Assembly (NCBI GenBank): GCA_003482405.1
Contig: DMZB01000125.1
Location: 1-21,313, forward strand
DNA: 21,313 nt
Direction: 5' to 3'
DNA from: Lactobacillus sp.
Lineage (GTDB): Bacteria > Bacillota > Bacilli > Lactobacillales > Lactobacillaceae
The notes beneath the pieces are model-generated. The model saw only the letters and a list, made by a program, of their open reading frames with translations, made no database searches and was not told the origin of the DNA. The number at the start of each line of letters is the position of its first letter. The stretch's first letter is position 1. The translations under genes were made by a program, and so were the position numbers. This document shows, piece by piece, positions 1-7,857 of the stretch.

Positions 1-412
1 GGGTCAACGCCTTACGAACGACAATTTGAGCATCCTCAATGGACAAACTGGCGGTACTTCCATATGCACGAATAAGGCCACCGGCGCCTAACTTAATGCC
101 GCCAAAAAAGCGGGTGACGACAATAATAATATTGTGTAGCTGATTTTGTTGAATAACGTTCAAAATTGGTGAGCCAGCTGTGCCGACCGGTTCGCCTGCA
201 TCACTTTGACGAGTGAGGTCATCGTGGTCCCCAGCGACGTAGGCAAACGCAGCGTGATTGGCCTTAGCGTGTTGAGCCTGTACCTGGTCCAAAATGAGCG
301 TGGCATCAGCTTCTGTTTTAATCGGTGCGGCATAGCCGATAAACCTGGATTTTTTAATGGTTTGCTCATTTTCATGGGCAGTTGCGAGGGAAAGAAAGAA
401 ATTTTGTGTCAT
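1..412 (-). CDS. yvyE: YigZ/YvyE-family protein (IMPACT N-terminal domain), partial
   Basis: The minus strand carries an open frame from an ATG at 412-410 that runs off the left edge, giving 137 N-terminal residues; the family is usually about 210, so the C-terminal third is missing. Family hallmarks are visible: GEPVGTAGSPIL at residues 73-84 and TRFFGGIKLGAGGLIRAY at 100-117, the glycine-rich core of the UPF0029/IMPACT fold. The start is supported by GGAGGTC about 5 nt upstream (minus-strand reading of 416-422). The family is widely conserved, but its biochemical role is poorly defined; structural relatives suggest nucleic-acid or ribosome-related binding. It is divergent from comFA across an 84-bp gap, as often seen in lactobacilli. 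Family assignment is firm, function is not. Confidence 0.93.
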   Translation of the reverse strand, partial: MTQNFFLSLATAHENEQTIKKSRFIGYAAPIKTEADATLILDQVQAQHAKANHAAFAYVAGDHDDLTRQSDAGEPVGTAGSPILNVIQQNQLHNIIIVVTRFFGGIKLGAGGLIRAYGSTASLSIEDAQIVVRKALT

Positions 413-462
413 TTTTGACCTCCGACAAACAAAGCATATGTGATCTGCGTATGTTAGGGTAT

Positions 463-470
463 TACGATTT
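463..470 (+). promoter_or_regulatory. Possible competence (com-box-like) promoter element before comFA
   Basis: TACGATTT followed by more T residues lies 27 nt before the comFA ATG. It resembles the TACGAATA com-box plus T-tract used by the streptococcal competence sigma factor, matching in the first five bases only. No good TTGACA/TATAAT pair is seen in this gap. The comF role makes competence control likely, but the match is weak. Confidence 0.25.
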
Positions 471-496
471 TTGGATGAAAGAGTGGTTTTACAATT

Positions 497-1834
497 ATGA
501 ATGAACTGTTATTCGGCCGGCAGTTGACAAAGACGCAGTTGCCGCCTGAGATCGACTTGACAGATTCTCGCATCGTGTCCCGGCCAGCAATGAGCATCAA
601 TCATAGTGACATTCGCTGTGAACGTTGCCATCAGCACTTTAATAAACAACAAGTGGCGTTACCTGCAGGCGGATACTACTGTCCAGCCTGTTTGGCATTG
701 GGGAGAATTACCAGTACTTGCCCCTTGCTAACCATAAACGAACCCAATGCCTTTGCGCCCCAAGAGCCTGTGATGACTTGGACGGGAACGCTGACACGGC
801 TGCAGGCACAATGCGCAACAGACATTTGCAGGGTGTTTAAACAGCGTCAACGACATTTGTTGTGGGCGGTCACTGGTGCCGGAAAAACGGAGATGCTCTT
901 TTTAGGATTGGCAGACGCGTTAAAACGTGGTGATCGGATCGCCGTTGCCTCGCCTCGAGTAGATGTTTGTATTGAGCTGTTCCCGCGTTTCCAAGCGGCC
1001 TTCGCACACACGCCAATGGTGCTACTCCATGGGCAACAAACTGAGCCATATCAATATTGTCAGTTTACCGTATGCACCACGCATCAGTTACTTCGATTTT
1101 ATCACGCCTTTGACGTACTAGTCGTTGATGAAGTGGACGCTTTTCCGTTTGCCCAAAATAAACAGCTTGCTGTAGCAGTTGAACAGGCCATGAAAGTACA
1201 CGGTGCGTGTTTGTACCTGACAGCGACGCCAAGTACTGAGCTGATGCATTTAGTCAATCAACACCAGCTCAGTATGAGCTACCTGCCATTACGGTTTCAT
1301 GGGCACTTGTTGCCAGAAATTCATTGTCGACGGACGTGGCACTGGCGTGAAGGCTTGCGGCATCAACAATTACCAGTGAGTTTACAGCTTGCCATCCAGA
1401 CGCGACTAAATCGTCATCAACGTTTTCTGTTATTTGTGCCCCATGTTGCGCAATTACCAGCTGTAGCGACGGCGGTTAGACGTTTTGCACCAAAAGCCGT
1501 TTTTGAAATGGTGCATGCTGCCGACGAAGACCGGGTTAAAAAGGTAGCGAAAATGCGCGCACAGACTTTAGATCTACTCATCACAACCACGATTCTTGAA
1601 CGCGGCGTGACGTTTCCTGATATTGACGTCTTGGTGCTTGGCGCAGATGATCCCGTTTTTTCCACGGCGGCACTTGTCCAGATTGCGGGTCGGGCAGGCC
1701 GTAGTGCGATGGCTCCCAATGGTCAGGTTATTTATTGGATCGAACAAACGACACTTGTACTTCAACGGGCAATCAAACAAATCCAGCTCGTCAATCGAAA
1801 GGGGCGGCGTTTACCAGAATGGCTACCTGTTTGA
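497..1834 (+). CDS. comFA: ComFA, competence DNA-translocation helicase
   Basis: A 445-residue DEAD-like superfamily-2 ATPase that helps pull single-stranded DNA through the ComEC channel during natural transformation; it is membrane-associated on the cytoplasmic face. An N-terminal four-cysteine zinc finger is visible (C41, C44, C62, C65), followed by Walker A VTGAGKT (125-131), the DEVD box (211-214), TATPS (242-246) and motif VI QIAGRAGRS (395-403). Length is normal. The frame overlaps comFC by 16 nt, so the two are translationally linked. The ribosome binding site is poor (AAAGAGTGG, about 477-485), consistent with low or conditional expression. Whether this strain is transformable cannot be judged from this operon alone. 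Confidence 0.96.
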   Translation: MNELLFGRQLTKTQLPPEIDLTDSRIVSRPAMSINHSDIRCERCHQHFNKQQVALPAGGYYCPACLALGRITSTCPLLTINEPNAFAPQEPVMTWTGTLTRLQAQCATDICRVFKQRQRHLLWAVTGAGKTEMLFLGLADALKRGDRIAVASPRVDVCIELFPRFQAAFAHTPMVLLHGQQTEPYQYCQFTVCTTHQLLRFYHAFDVLVVDEVDAFPFAQNKQLAVAVEQAMKVHGACLYLTATPSTELMHLVNQHQLSMSYLPLRFHGHLLPEIHCRRTWHWREGLRHQQLPVSLQLAIQTRLNRHQRFLLFVPHVAQLPAVATAVRRFAPKAVFEMVHAADEDRVKKVAKMRAQTLDLLITTTILERGVTFPDIDVLVLGADDPVFSTAALVQIAGRAGRSAMAPNGQVIYWIEQTTLVLQRAIKQIQLVNRKGRRLPEWLPV

Positions 1835-2511
1835 TTTGCCAGACAGAGGTCGGTGAAACATTGTCGATTAAAGATATATTGTGGTTGCGAACTTTGACGA
1901 CCAGGTCCATTTGCACAAGTTGCGAGGCGACGTTTACTACTATTCCCGCTCAACGCGCCTGTGCGCAGTGTGGGCGTTATCAAGATAATCAAGAAGTCTG
2001 TCAAGACTGCCAACGTTGGCGTAAAATCCCCGGTGTCGTGCAACTGCAAAATCGGGCCATCTATCAGTATACGCCGGCGATGAAAGCATATATGCAGCAG
2101 TACAAGTTTAATGGGGATTTACGTTTGGCAAGCGTGTTTAAAACACAGGTTCAACACGCCATTCACGCGGCCAAAGTAGACGTGGTGGTGCCAATTCCAG
2201 TGTCGAGCGGTACCTTTGCTGAGCGCGGATTTAACCAAGCCGTTGAGCTCATCGGGCCATCCACACTTGTCTGTGAAGCGCTAGAGGTGACAAGTGTATA
2301 CAAGACGCAGCAGTCAAAGCAAGATCGGCGAAACCGAATGACGCGAACCCAACCGTTTGCGATCAAGCCAAAGTATGCCGCACGATTAAGGGATAAACGA
2401 ATCTTAATCTTTGATGATGTCTACACAACGGGAAGAACGCTACACTTTGCCGCACAAGCGTTGCAAACGGTTGAAGCAACCTCAATGGTAGGGCTTACAT
2501 TAGCAAGATGA
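1819..2511 (+). CDS. comFC: ComFC, competence phosphoribosyltransferase-like protein
   Basis: A 230-residue ComF-family protein. The start is the ATG at 1819, giving MATCLICQTE, because the zinc cysteines begin at once and AAAGGGG at 1798-1804 can serve as ribosome binding site; longer in-frame starts lie deep inside comFA. Cysteine pairs occur at C4/C7, C32/C35, C48/C51 and C61/C64. The C-terminal half is a type I phosphoribosyltransferase domain with VPIPVSSGTFAERGFNQ (124-140) and the PRPP loop ILIFDDVYTTGRTL (195-208). ComFC works with ComFA in DNA uptake and may process the incoming strand; its substrate is not known from sequence. It overlaps comFA by 16 nt, as is usual for this operon. 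Confidence 0.95.
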   Translation: MATCLICQTEVGETLSIKDILWLRTLTTRSICTSCEATFTTIPAQRACAQCGRYQDNQEVCQDCQRWRKIPGVVQLQNRAIYQYTPAMKAYMQQYKFNGDLRLASVFKTQVQHAIHAAKVDVVVPIPVSSGTFAERGFNQAVELIGPSTLVCEALEVTSVYKTQQSKQDRRNRMTRTQPFAIKPKYAARLRDKRILIFDDVYTTGRTLHFAAQALQTVEATSMVGLTLAR

Positions 2512-2533
2512 CAGTCATTTAGAGGGATATTCA

Positions 2534-2562
2534 TTGAGAGTTGGTGATGGGTTGGTTATAAT
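2534..2562 (+). promoter_or_regulatory. Sigma-A-type promoter of hpf
   Basis: TTGAGA (2534-2539), a 17-nt spacer and a perfect TATAAT (2557-2562). It lies just after comFC, so hpf is expressed independently of competence. The implied transcript has a leader of about 130 nt. Confidence 0.75.
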
Positions 2563-2638
2563 GAAATTACAGATAGAGATAGAGTGGGCCTATCGAAATC
2601 AGTTCATGTTTGGATGGCGTCGTCCACATGTGAATCTA

Positions 2639-2701
2639 AAACGCGACATTCGCGTTTAAGCCCCCGCATAGCGGGAACTTAGTTCGGAAGGGAGCGAAGT
2701 T
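2639..2701 (+). promoter_or_regulatory. Hairpin-rich leader of hpf
   Basis: Two adjacent perfect hairpins: AAACGCGA/TCGCGTTT (2639-2646/2650-2657, loop CAT) and CCCGC/GCGGG (2663-2667/2671-2675, loop ATA). The second can be extended by TAAG/CTTA (2657-2660/2678-2681). The same CTT can instead pair with AAG around 2697-2699, with TTCG/CGAA (2683-2686/2695-2698) enclosing the GAAGGGAG ribosome binding site. There is no T-tract, so these are not simple terminators. Translational control is an inference. Confidence 0.45.
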
Positions 2702-2703
2702 TT

Positions 2704-3264
2704 ATGTTAGATGTACAAACTCGTGGAGAAAACATCTCTGTAACCGATGCACTCAGGGACTACGTGGATAAAAAGGTGACTAAGATTGGGCGGTATTTGG
2801 AGCCCGACGTTAGTGCCATCGCGCATGCCAACTTGCGTGTTTATCCAAACAAGACCGCTAAAGCGGAAGTCACCATTCCACTGCCATACTTAACGTTACG
2901 CGCAGAGGAAACTTCTGATGACTTGTATAAGAGTATTGACACCATGTCGGATCGACTGGAACGTCAAATTCGTAAATACAAGACGAAAGTAAATCGAAAG
3001 TCCCGTGAAAAAGGCTATAAGGGCTTAGACTTCCGTCCAGATGAAGAAGTAACGCCGGCACAACCGGAAACCCGGTTTGACGTTGTACGGACGAAGAGTT
3101 TGCAACTGAAGCCAATGGACAACGAAGAAGCGATTCTTCAAATGGATCTGTTGGGTCATGATTTCTTCATTTACCAGGACGCAGAAACAGACGAGGTCAA
3201 CGTTGTGTACCGTCGTAATGATGGACGCTATGGTCTGCTTCAGGCTGGTGGCTCGGAAGATTAG
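2704..3264 (+). CDS. hpf: Long-form ribosome hibernation promoting factor HPF
   Basis: A 186-residue protein of the long HPF type. The N-terminal S30AE (YfiA-like) domain, about residues 1-105, binds the 30S decoding region. A charged linker follows, then the C-terminal dimerisation domain (about 123-186, beginning RFDVVRTKSLQLKP) that joins two 70S ribosomes into inactive 100S dimers in stationary phase or stress. The ATG at 2704 has GGAAGGGAG about 10 nt upstream. It has its own promoter and terminator between comFC and secA, a conserved lactobacillus location. Length is typical, with no anomaly. Confidence 0.96.
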   Translation: MLDVQTRGENISVTDALRDYVDKKVTKIGRYLEPDVSAIAHANLRVYPNKTAKAEVTIPLPYLTLRAEETSDDLYKSIDTMSDRLERQIRKYKTKVNRKSREKGYKGLDFRPDEEVTPAQPETRFDVVRTKSLQLKPMDNEEAILQMDLLGHDFFIYQDAETDEVNVVYRRNDGRYGLLQAGGSED

Positions 3265-3303
3265 GGCAATTAGTTAAAAATTTAAATAGTAAGTTTTGTT
3301 TTT

Positions 3304-3345
3304 AACCCGCTGCTAGGGAAACCTTCCTAAGAGCGGGTTTTGTTG
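3304..3345 (+). terminator. Rho-independent terminator of hpf
   Basis: AACCCGCT (3304-3311) pairs with AGCGGGTT (3332-3339), with an inner TAGG/CCTA helix, followed by TTTTGTTGT. It lies 40 nt after the hpf stop. Confidence 0.85.
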
Positions 3346-3379
3346 TGCTGTTTTTCTGATTAGTTTGAACCGTTAGTGT

Positions 3380-3407
3380 TTGCAATGACCGTTTGAAATG
3401 ATAGAAT
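3380..3407 (+). promoter_or_regulatory. Probable secA promoter
   Basis: TTGCAA (3380-3385), a 16-nt spacer and TAGAAT (3402-3407), downstream of the hpf terminator and 65 nt before the secA start. Confidence 0.5.
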
Positions 3408-3472
3408 GGATATCTGATAGACTGCACTAGTTGCAACGTTTAACGCGTTTTAGGGAAGGAAAAAGTTACAAC

Positions 3473-5839
3473 ATGGCAAATGTATTACGTCGATGGGTTG
3501 AATCAGATACCCGGAAAGTTGCACGATTAGGTCGTACTGCTGATAAAGTGATGGCCTACGAAGATGAGTATGCAAAATTAAGTGATGAAGAATTACAGGC
3601 TAAAACGCCTGCTTTAAAAGAACGTTATCAAAAAGGTGAAACGCTGGATGATTTATTGCCAGAAGCGTTCGCGGTTGCCCGTGAAGGCGCTAAGCGTGTG
3701 CTCGGCCTGTTTCCATTTCGTGTGCAAATTATGGGTGGAATTGTCTTACACCATGGTGACATTGCTGAAATGAAAACTGGTGAAGGGAAAACGTTAACGG
3801 CGACCATGCCAGTTTACCTCAACGCTTTAACAGGCGATGGGGTTCATGTTGTGACAGTTAACGAATACCTGTCCGCTCGTGATGCCACTGAAATGGGTGA
3901 ACTGTACAACTGGCTTGGTTTAAGTGTCGGCATTAACGGCAGTGAGAAATCCGCTGAAGAGAAGCGTGAAGCTTACAACGCCGACATTACGTACTCCACT
4001 AACGGTGAAATTGGGTTTGATTATCTGCGTGATAACATGGTCGTCTATAAAGAGGATCAGGTTCAGCGTGGCCTTAACTTCGCGATTATTGACGAAGTTG
4101 ACTCCATTTTAATCGATGAATCCCGGACACCTCTGATTATTTCTGGTGGTTCTGCCGGCAATACGAATTTATATGACCGGGCTGACCGGTTTGCGAAAAC
4201 GCTTCGTGAGAAAAGTGACTATAAGGTTGACCTTGAATCCAAGACAGTTTCGTTGACGGATGAAGGTAACCGTAAAGCCGAGGAATACTTTGGCCTTGAA
4301 AACCTATACGATACCGAAAACACAGCGTTAACGCACCATCTGGACCAAGCCTTGCGGGCCAACTACATCATGTTTAACAACAAGGATTATGTTGTGCAGG
4401 ATGGCGAAGTTCAAATCGTGGATTCATTTACTGGTCGGATCATGGAAGGTCGCCGGTTCTCTGATGGTTTGCATCAAGCCCTTGAAGCCAAGGAACATGT
4501 GGACATTCAAGAAGAGACCAAAACAATGGCCAACATCACCTACCAGAACCTGTTTAGAATGTACGATAAGTTATCTGGGATGACAGGAACGGCCAAAACT
4601 GAACAGGAAGAATTCCGTGAAATTTACAACATGGAAGTTATTACGATTCCAACCAATAAACCAGTGGTCAGAAATGATGAGCCTGACTTATTGTATCCAA
4701 GTTTAAAGAGTAAATTTAATGCGGTTGTGAGCGAAATTCAACGCTTGCATGAAAAGGGCCAACCCATGCTAATTGGGACGGTCGCCGTGGAAACCTCCGA
4801 ATATTTGTCACATCAGCTGGATCAATTAAACATCCCGCATAACGTGTTAAACGCTAAAAACCATGCCCGCGAAGCCGAAATTATTATGAATGCTGGGCAA
4901 AAGGGAGCCGTTACTATTGCCACTAACATGGCTGGTCGTGGGACGGATATTAAGCTGGGACCTGGTGTTAAGGAAGTCGGTGGCCTGGCTGTTATTGGGA
5001 CTGAACGACATGAATCACGACGGATCGATAACCAGCTTCGTGGCCGTTCCGGTCGTCAGGGTGATCCTGGCTTTTCACAGTTCTACCTGTCTTTGGAAGA
5101 TGACTTGATGTTGCGATTTGGTTCAGACCGTGTTAAAGCCATTTTGCAACGAATGAACGTTGAAGATGATGACGCTGTGATCAAGAGTCGTCTGATTACA
5201 CGTCAGGTTGAATCCGCGCAAAAACGTGTTGAAGGGAACAACTATGATTCCCGTAAAAACGTACTTCAATATGACGATGTGATGCGTGAGCAACGTGAAG
5301 TTATTTACAAACAACGGCAAGTGGTCATTAATGAGCCGGATGATTTGAAGTGGGTCATCATGCCAATGATCGAACGGACGGTTAATCGGATCGTTGATAT
5401 GCATACGAATGGTAACGACCAGAAAAAGTGGGAACTCGACAGTATTGTGGACTTTGCACGTTCAGCAATGGTCAGTGACGACGCCATTTCGGAAGAAACG
5501 CTGCAGGGTAAGTCAGTTGCTGAAATTAAGTCTTATCTGATGGATCAAGCTGAGGCCGTTTATGCAGACAAACAAAAACAGCTCTACGACCCAACGCAAA
5601 TGTTGGAATTCGAAAAAGTTGTTATTCTGCGCTGTGTGGATTCTCACTGGACGGATCACATTGATACCTTGGACCAGTTGCGCCAGTCGATTCAACTGCG
5701 TGGTTACGGTCAGTTGAACCCATTGATTGAATATCAAAGTAACGCCTTCACCATGTTTGAAGAAATGATTTCAGACATTGAATATGACGCAACACGTTTA
5801 TTCATGAAGAGTGAAATTCGTCAAAACATGGAACGATAG
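3473..5839 (+). CDS. secA: SecA, preprotein translocase motor ATPase
   Basis: A 788-residue ATPase that drives unfolded preproteins through SecYEG. I chose the ATG at 3473 ([12 protein letters not shown]), which matches the usual lactobacillus N-terminus and has AGGGAAGGA 12 nt upstream; a TTG at 3431 would add 14 unlikely residues. Visible features are Walker A MKTGEGKT (100-107), the DEVD box (207-210), the preprotein-crosslinking region and, in the second nucleotide-binding fold, [13 protein letters not shown] and [13 protein letters not shown]. The chain ends IRQNMER with no cysteine-rich SEC-C zinc tail, as in many lactobacilli, so SecB-type binding through that tail is absent. It is followed by a hairpin and prfB. 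Confidence 0.98.
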   Translation: MANVLRRWVESDTRKVARLGRTADKVMAYEDEYAKLSDEELQAKTPALKERYQKGETLDDLLPEAFAVAREGAKRVLGLFPFRVQIMGGIVLHHGDIAEMKTGEGKTLTATMPVYLNALTGDGVHVVTVNEYLSARDATEMGELYNWLGLSVGINGSEKSAEEKREAYNADITYSTNGEIGFDYLRDNMVVYKEDQVQRGLNFAIIDEVDSILIDESRTPLIISGGSAGNTNLYDRADRFAKTLREKSDYKVDLESKTVSLTDEGNRKAEEYFGLENLYDTENTALTHHLDQALRANYIMFNNKDYVVQDGEVQIVDSFTGRIMEGRRFSDGLHQALEAKEHVDIQEETKTMANITYQNLFRMYDKLSGMTGTAKTEQEEFREIYNMEVITIPTNKPVVRNDEPDLLYPSLKSKFNAVVSEIQRLHEKGQPMLIGTVAVETSEYLSHQLDQLNIPHNVLNAKNHAREAEIIMNAGQKGAVTIATNMAGRGTDIKLGPGVKEVGGLAVIGTERHESRRIDNQLRGRSGRQGDPGFSQFYLSLEDDLMLRFGSDRVKAILQRMNVEDDDAVIKSRLITRQVESAQKRVEGNNYDSRKNVLQYDDVMREQREVIYKQRQVVINEPDDLKWVIMPMIERTVNRIVDMHTNGNDQKKWELDSIVDFARSAMVSDDAISEETLQGKSVAEIKSYLMDQAEAVYADKQKQLYDPTQMLEFEKVVILRCVDSHWTDHIDTLDQLRQSIQLRGYGQLNPLIEYQSNAFTMFEEMISDIEYDATRLFMKSEIRQNMER

Positions 5840-5856
5840 ATTTTTATAGTACGATT

Positions 5857-5897
5857 GAAGGACTGTCTTACCTCGTTTACAAGGTCGGCGGTCCTTC
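5857..5897 (+). terminator. Hairpin between secA and prfB, likely a weak terminator
   Basis: GAAGGAC (5857-5863) pairs with GTCCTTC (5891-5897), with inner ACCT/AGGT (5870-5873/5882-5885). The following sequence TTCGTTGTC is only modestly T-rich, so partial read-through into prfB is plausible. Confidence 0.55.
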
Positions 5898-5930
5898 GTT
5901 GTCAATCAAACAAAAATAAGGAGTGAGCAT

Positions 5931-7047
5931 ATGGAATTAGCAGAAGCACGCCAACGTTTGGCCGATATGCAACAACAAATCACGAACTTTAGGGGGTCGC
6001 TTTGACCTCGATGCCTTGAATCAAAGCATCGCAGAAAACGAAGCACGGATGGCCGAACCGAATTTTTGGAATGATAATGTGGCAGCCCAACAGGTGATTG
6101 ATGCAAATAACGCATTGAAAGCTAAACACGATACGTTTATGGAGCTGGATCAGGCTGTCGAAGATCTGGGGGTTACCATTGAACTTCTGGAAGAAGATGA
6201 TGATCCAGAAATGGCCGCCCAGTTGGACGAGGATGTTGCCAGTACAGCTAAGAAATTGCAGTCATACAGGCTGACGCAATTGCTCGATGAACCTTATGAC
6301 GCTAACAATGCAATCTTAGAAATCCATCCCGGCGCCGGTGGCACTGAATCTCAGGACTGGGGTCAAAATTTGCTCCGGATGTACACTCGGTGGGCAGAAC
6401 AACATCACTTTGGTGTCGACATTGTGGATTATCAGGCCGGTGATACAGCAGGTTTGAACAGTGCCACACTAGTTATTTCTGGGACTAATGCATTTGGTTA
6501 CTTGCGCAGTGAAAAAGGCGTTCACCGGTTTGTACGGATTTCACCGTTTGATTCAGCCGGACGACGGCACACGTCGTTTGTCAGTATCGATGTTATGCCG
6601 GAATTGGATGATTCAGTCAAAGTTGATTTGAACCCAGATGACATCAAAATGGAAGTTTTCCGCTCCAGTGGTGCCGGTGGCCAGCACATTAACAAGACTT
6701 CCTCCGCAGTCCGTTTGATCCATATACCAACGGGAATTGTCGTGTCATCACAAGCGCAACGGTCGCAATTTCAGAATAAAGCGACGGCCATGTCGATGTT
6801 GAAAGCCAAACTGTATGAACGTGAGGAACAGAAAAAGGCGGAAGAAAAGGCGCAACTGGAAGGCACACAACTGGACATCGGTTGGGGATCACAGATTCGT
6901 TCTTACGTTTTCCAGCCGTACACCATGGTCAAGGATCATCGTACCGACTACGAAACAGGCAATGCACAGGCCGTTTTAGACGGCGATCTCGATCCCTTTA
7001 TCGACGCCTATTTACAATGGAATCTCAAACAGAAGAATCCTGAATAA
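5931..7047 (+). CDS. prfB: Peptide chain release factor 2, with programmed +1 frameshift
   Basis: RF2 recognises UGA and UAA and triggers peptide release. Translation starts at the ATG at 5931 (AAGGAGTGAGC upstream), reads 24 codons to CTT, meets an in-frame TGA at 6003-6005 and continues in the +1 frame from GAC at 6004, giving 371 residues. Visible functional motifs are the codon-recognition SPF at 204-206 and the catalytic GGQ at 249-251, numbered on the shifted product, as expected for RF2. The upstream coding part alone would be a 24-residue peptide. Scarce RF2 favours the shift, so the protein limits its own synthesis. This is not a pseudogene. Confidence 0.97.
5990..6006 (+). promoter_or_regulatory. 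prfB +1 programmed frameshift site
   Basis: An internal Shine-Dalgarno-like AGGGGG (5991-5996) lies three bases before the slippery CTT TGA C (6000-6006). This is the same arrangement as the well-studied E. coli site: the stop codon is in frame with the first 24 codons, and skipping one T restores the RF2 reading frame. Confidence 0.96.
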
Positions 7048-7107
7048 GTTTGTTCGCAAGAGTGACAAACACTGATATAGCGGCACTTCAACAATCTCTA
7101 AATATGA

Positions 7108-7113
7108 TATACT
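7108..7113 (+). promoter_or_regulatory. Possible -10 element of the phoPR operon
   Basis: TATACT lies 48 nt before phoP, but no recognisable -35 hexamer is found 16-18 nt upstream. A poor -35 fits activator dependence, but this is inference. Confidence 0.35.
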
Positions 7114-7161
7114 GCAGCTAGCATTTAACGTCGGCAAAGAACGTTTGGAGAGGGAATAGAC

Positions 7162-7854
7162 ATGAAACGAGTCCTTGTAGTTGATGATGAACCCAGCATC
7201 GTAACGTTGCTCCAATATAATCTTGAGCAAGCAGGTTATGCAGTTGACACGGCGATTGACGGTCAGCAAGCACTGACGAAAATTCGAGAAGGCGGCTACT
7301 TTTGTGTGCTGTTGGATCTAATGCTGCCAGAGCTGGACGGTATTGAGGTGACCAAACAGGCCCGCCGCGATGGAATTCAAACACCGATTATTATTGTTAC
7401 GGCCAAAGGCGAGGAATTTGACCGAGTATTTGGTTTGGAGATTGGCGCGGATGATTACATCACGAAACCATTTTCACCACGTGAAGTGTTAGCACGAATC
7501 AAGGCCGTCACACGCCGCAGTGAACGGACCGCTGTAACGCAGCAGGCGCCCAATCACTTAGTTCAAGTTGGGCCGTTAACGATCGACGAAGACCGTTTGC
7601 AAGTCAAACGTGATCAGTTACCAATTGCCCTGACACCAAAAGAATTCGAACTGTTGGATTATTTTGCTGCCCGTCAAGGCCGCGTTCTTGATCGTGACAC
7701 ATTGCTTAATGGCGTGTGGGGTTTTAACTACGCGGGTGACAGTCGAATGGTAGACATGCACGTGAGTCATTTGCGAGAAAAAATCGAGCCAGATCCGAAA
7801 CACCCACAGTATTTAAAGACAGTTCGCGGATTTGGCTATCAATTTGGTGAATAG
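7162..7854 (+). CDS. phoP: OmpR/PhoB-family response regulator, probably PhoP
   Basis: A 230-residue two-component response regulator. The receiver domain (about 1-120) has acidic D9/D10, phospho-acceptor D52 in LLDLMLPELDG, T80 and K102 in the TKPF motif. The C-terminal winged-helix DNA-binding domain ends in the typical HVSHLREKIEPDP and TVRGFGYQF segments. The ATG is preceded by GGAGAGGG. It sits 3 nt before the kinase gene and upstream of the pst-phoU operon, whose promoter carries Pho-box-like repeats. From this context I infer that it controls the response to phosphate limitation. By sequence alone it could be confused with the related WalR. Confidence 0.9.
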   Translation: MKRVLVVDDEPSIVTLLQYNLEQAGYAVDTAIDGQQALTKIREGGYFCVLLDLMLPELDGIEVTKQARRDGIQTPIIIVTAKGEEFDRVFGLEIGADDYITKPFSPREVLARIKAVTRRSERTAVTQQAPNHLVQVGPLTIDEDRLQVKRDQLPIALTPKEFELLDYFAARQGRVLDRDTLLNGVWGFNYAGDSRMVDMHVSHLREKIEPDPKHPQYLKTVRGFGYQFGE

Positions 7855-7857
7855 TGC

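Noticed and set aside
1417..1719. 100-residue antisense frame inside comFA
   Set aside because: No ribosome binding site or recognisable domain; it is the shadow of a strongly supported gene, as are the other antisense frames.
3431..3472. Longer SecA start at TTG 3431
   Set aside because: No ribosome binding site before it, and it would place the AGGGAAGGA site inside the gene; the ATG at 3473 fits the family N-terminus.
5931..6005. prfB as a broken gene with an early stop
   Set aside because: The TGA lies at the standard RF2 frameshift site with its upstream AGGGGG; the full product has intact SPF and GGQ.
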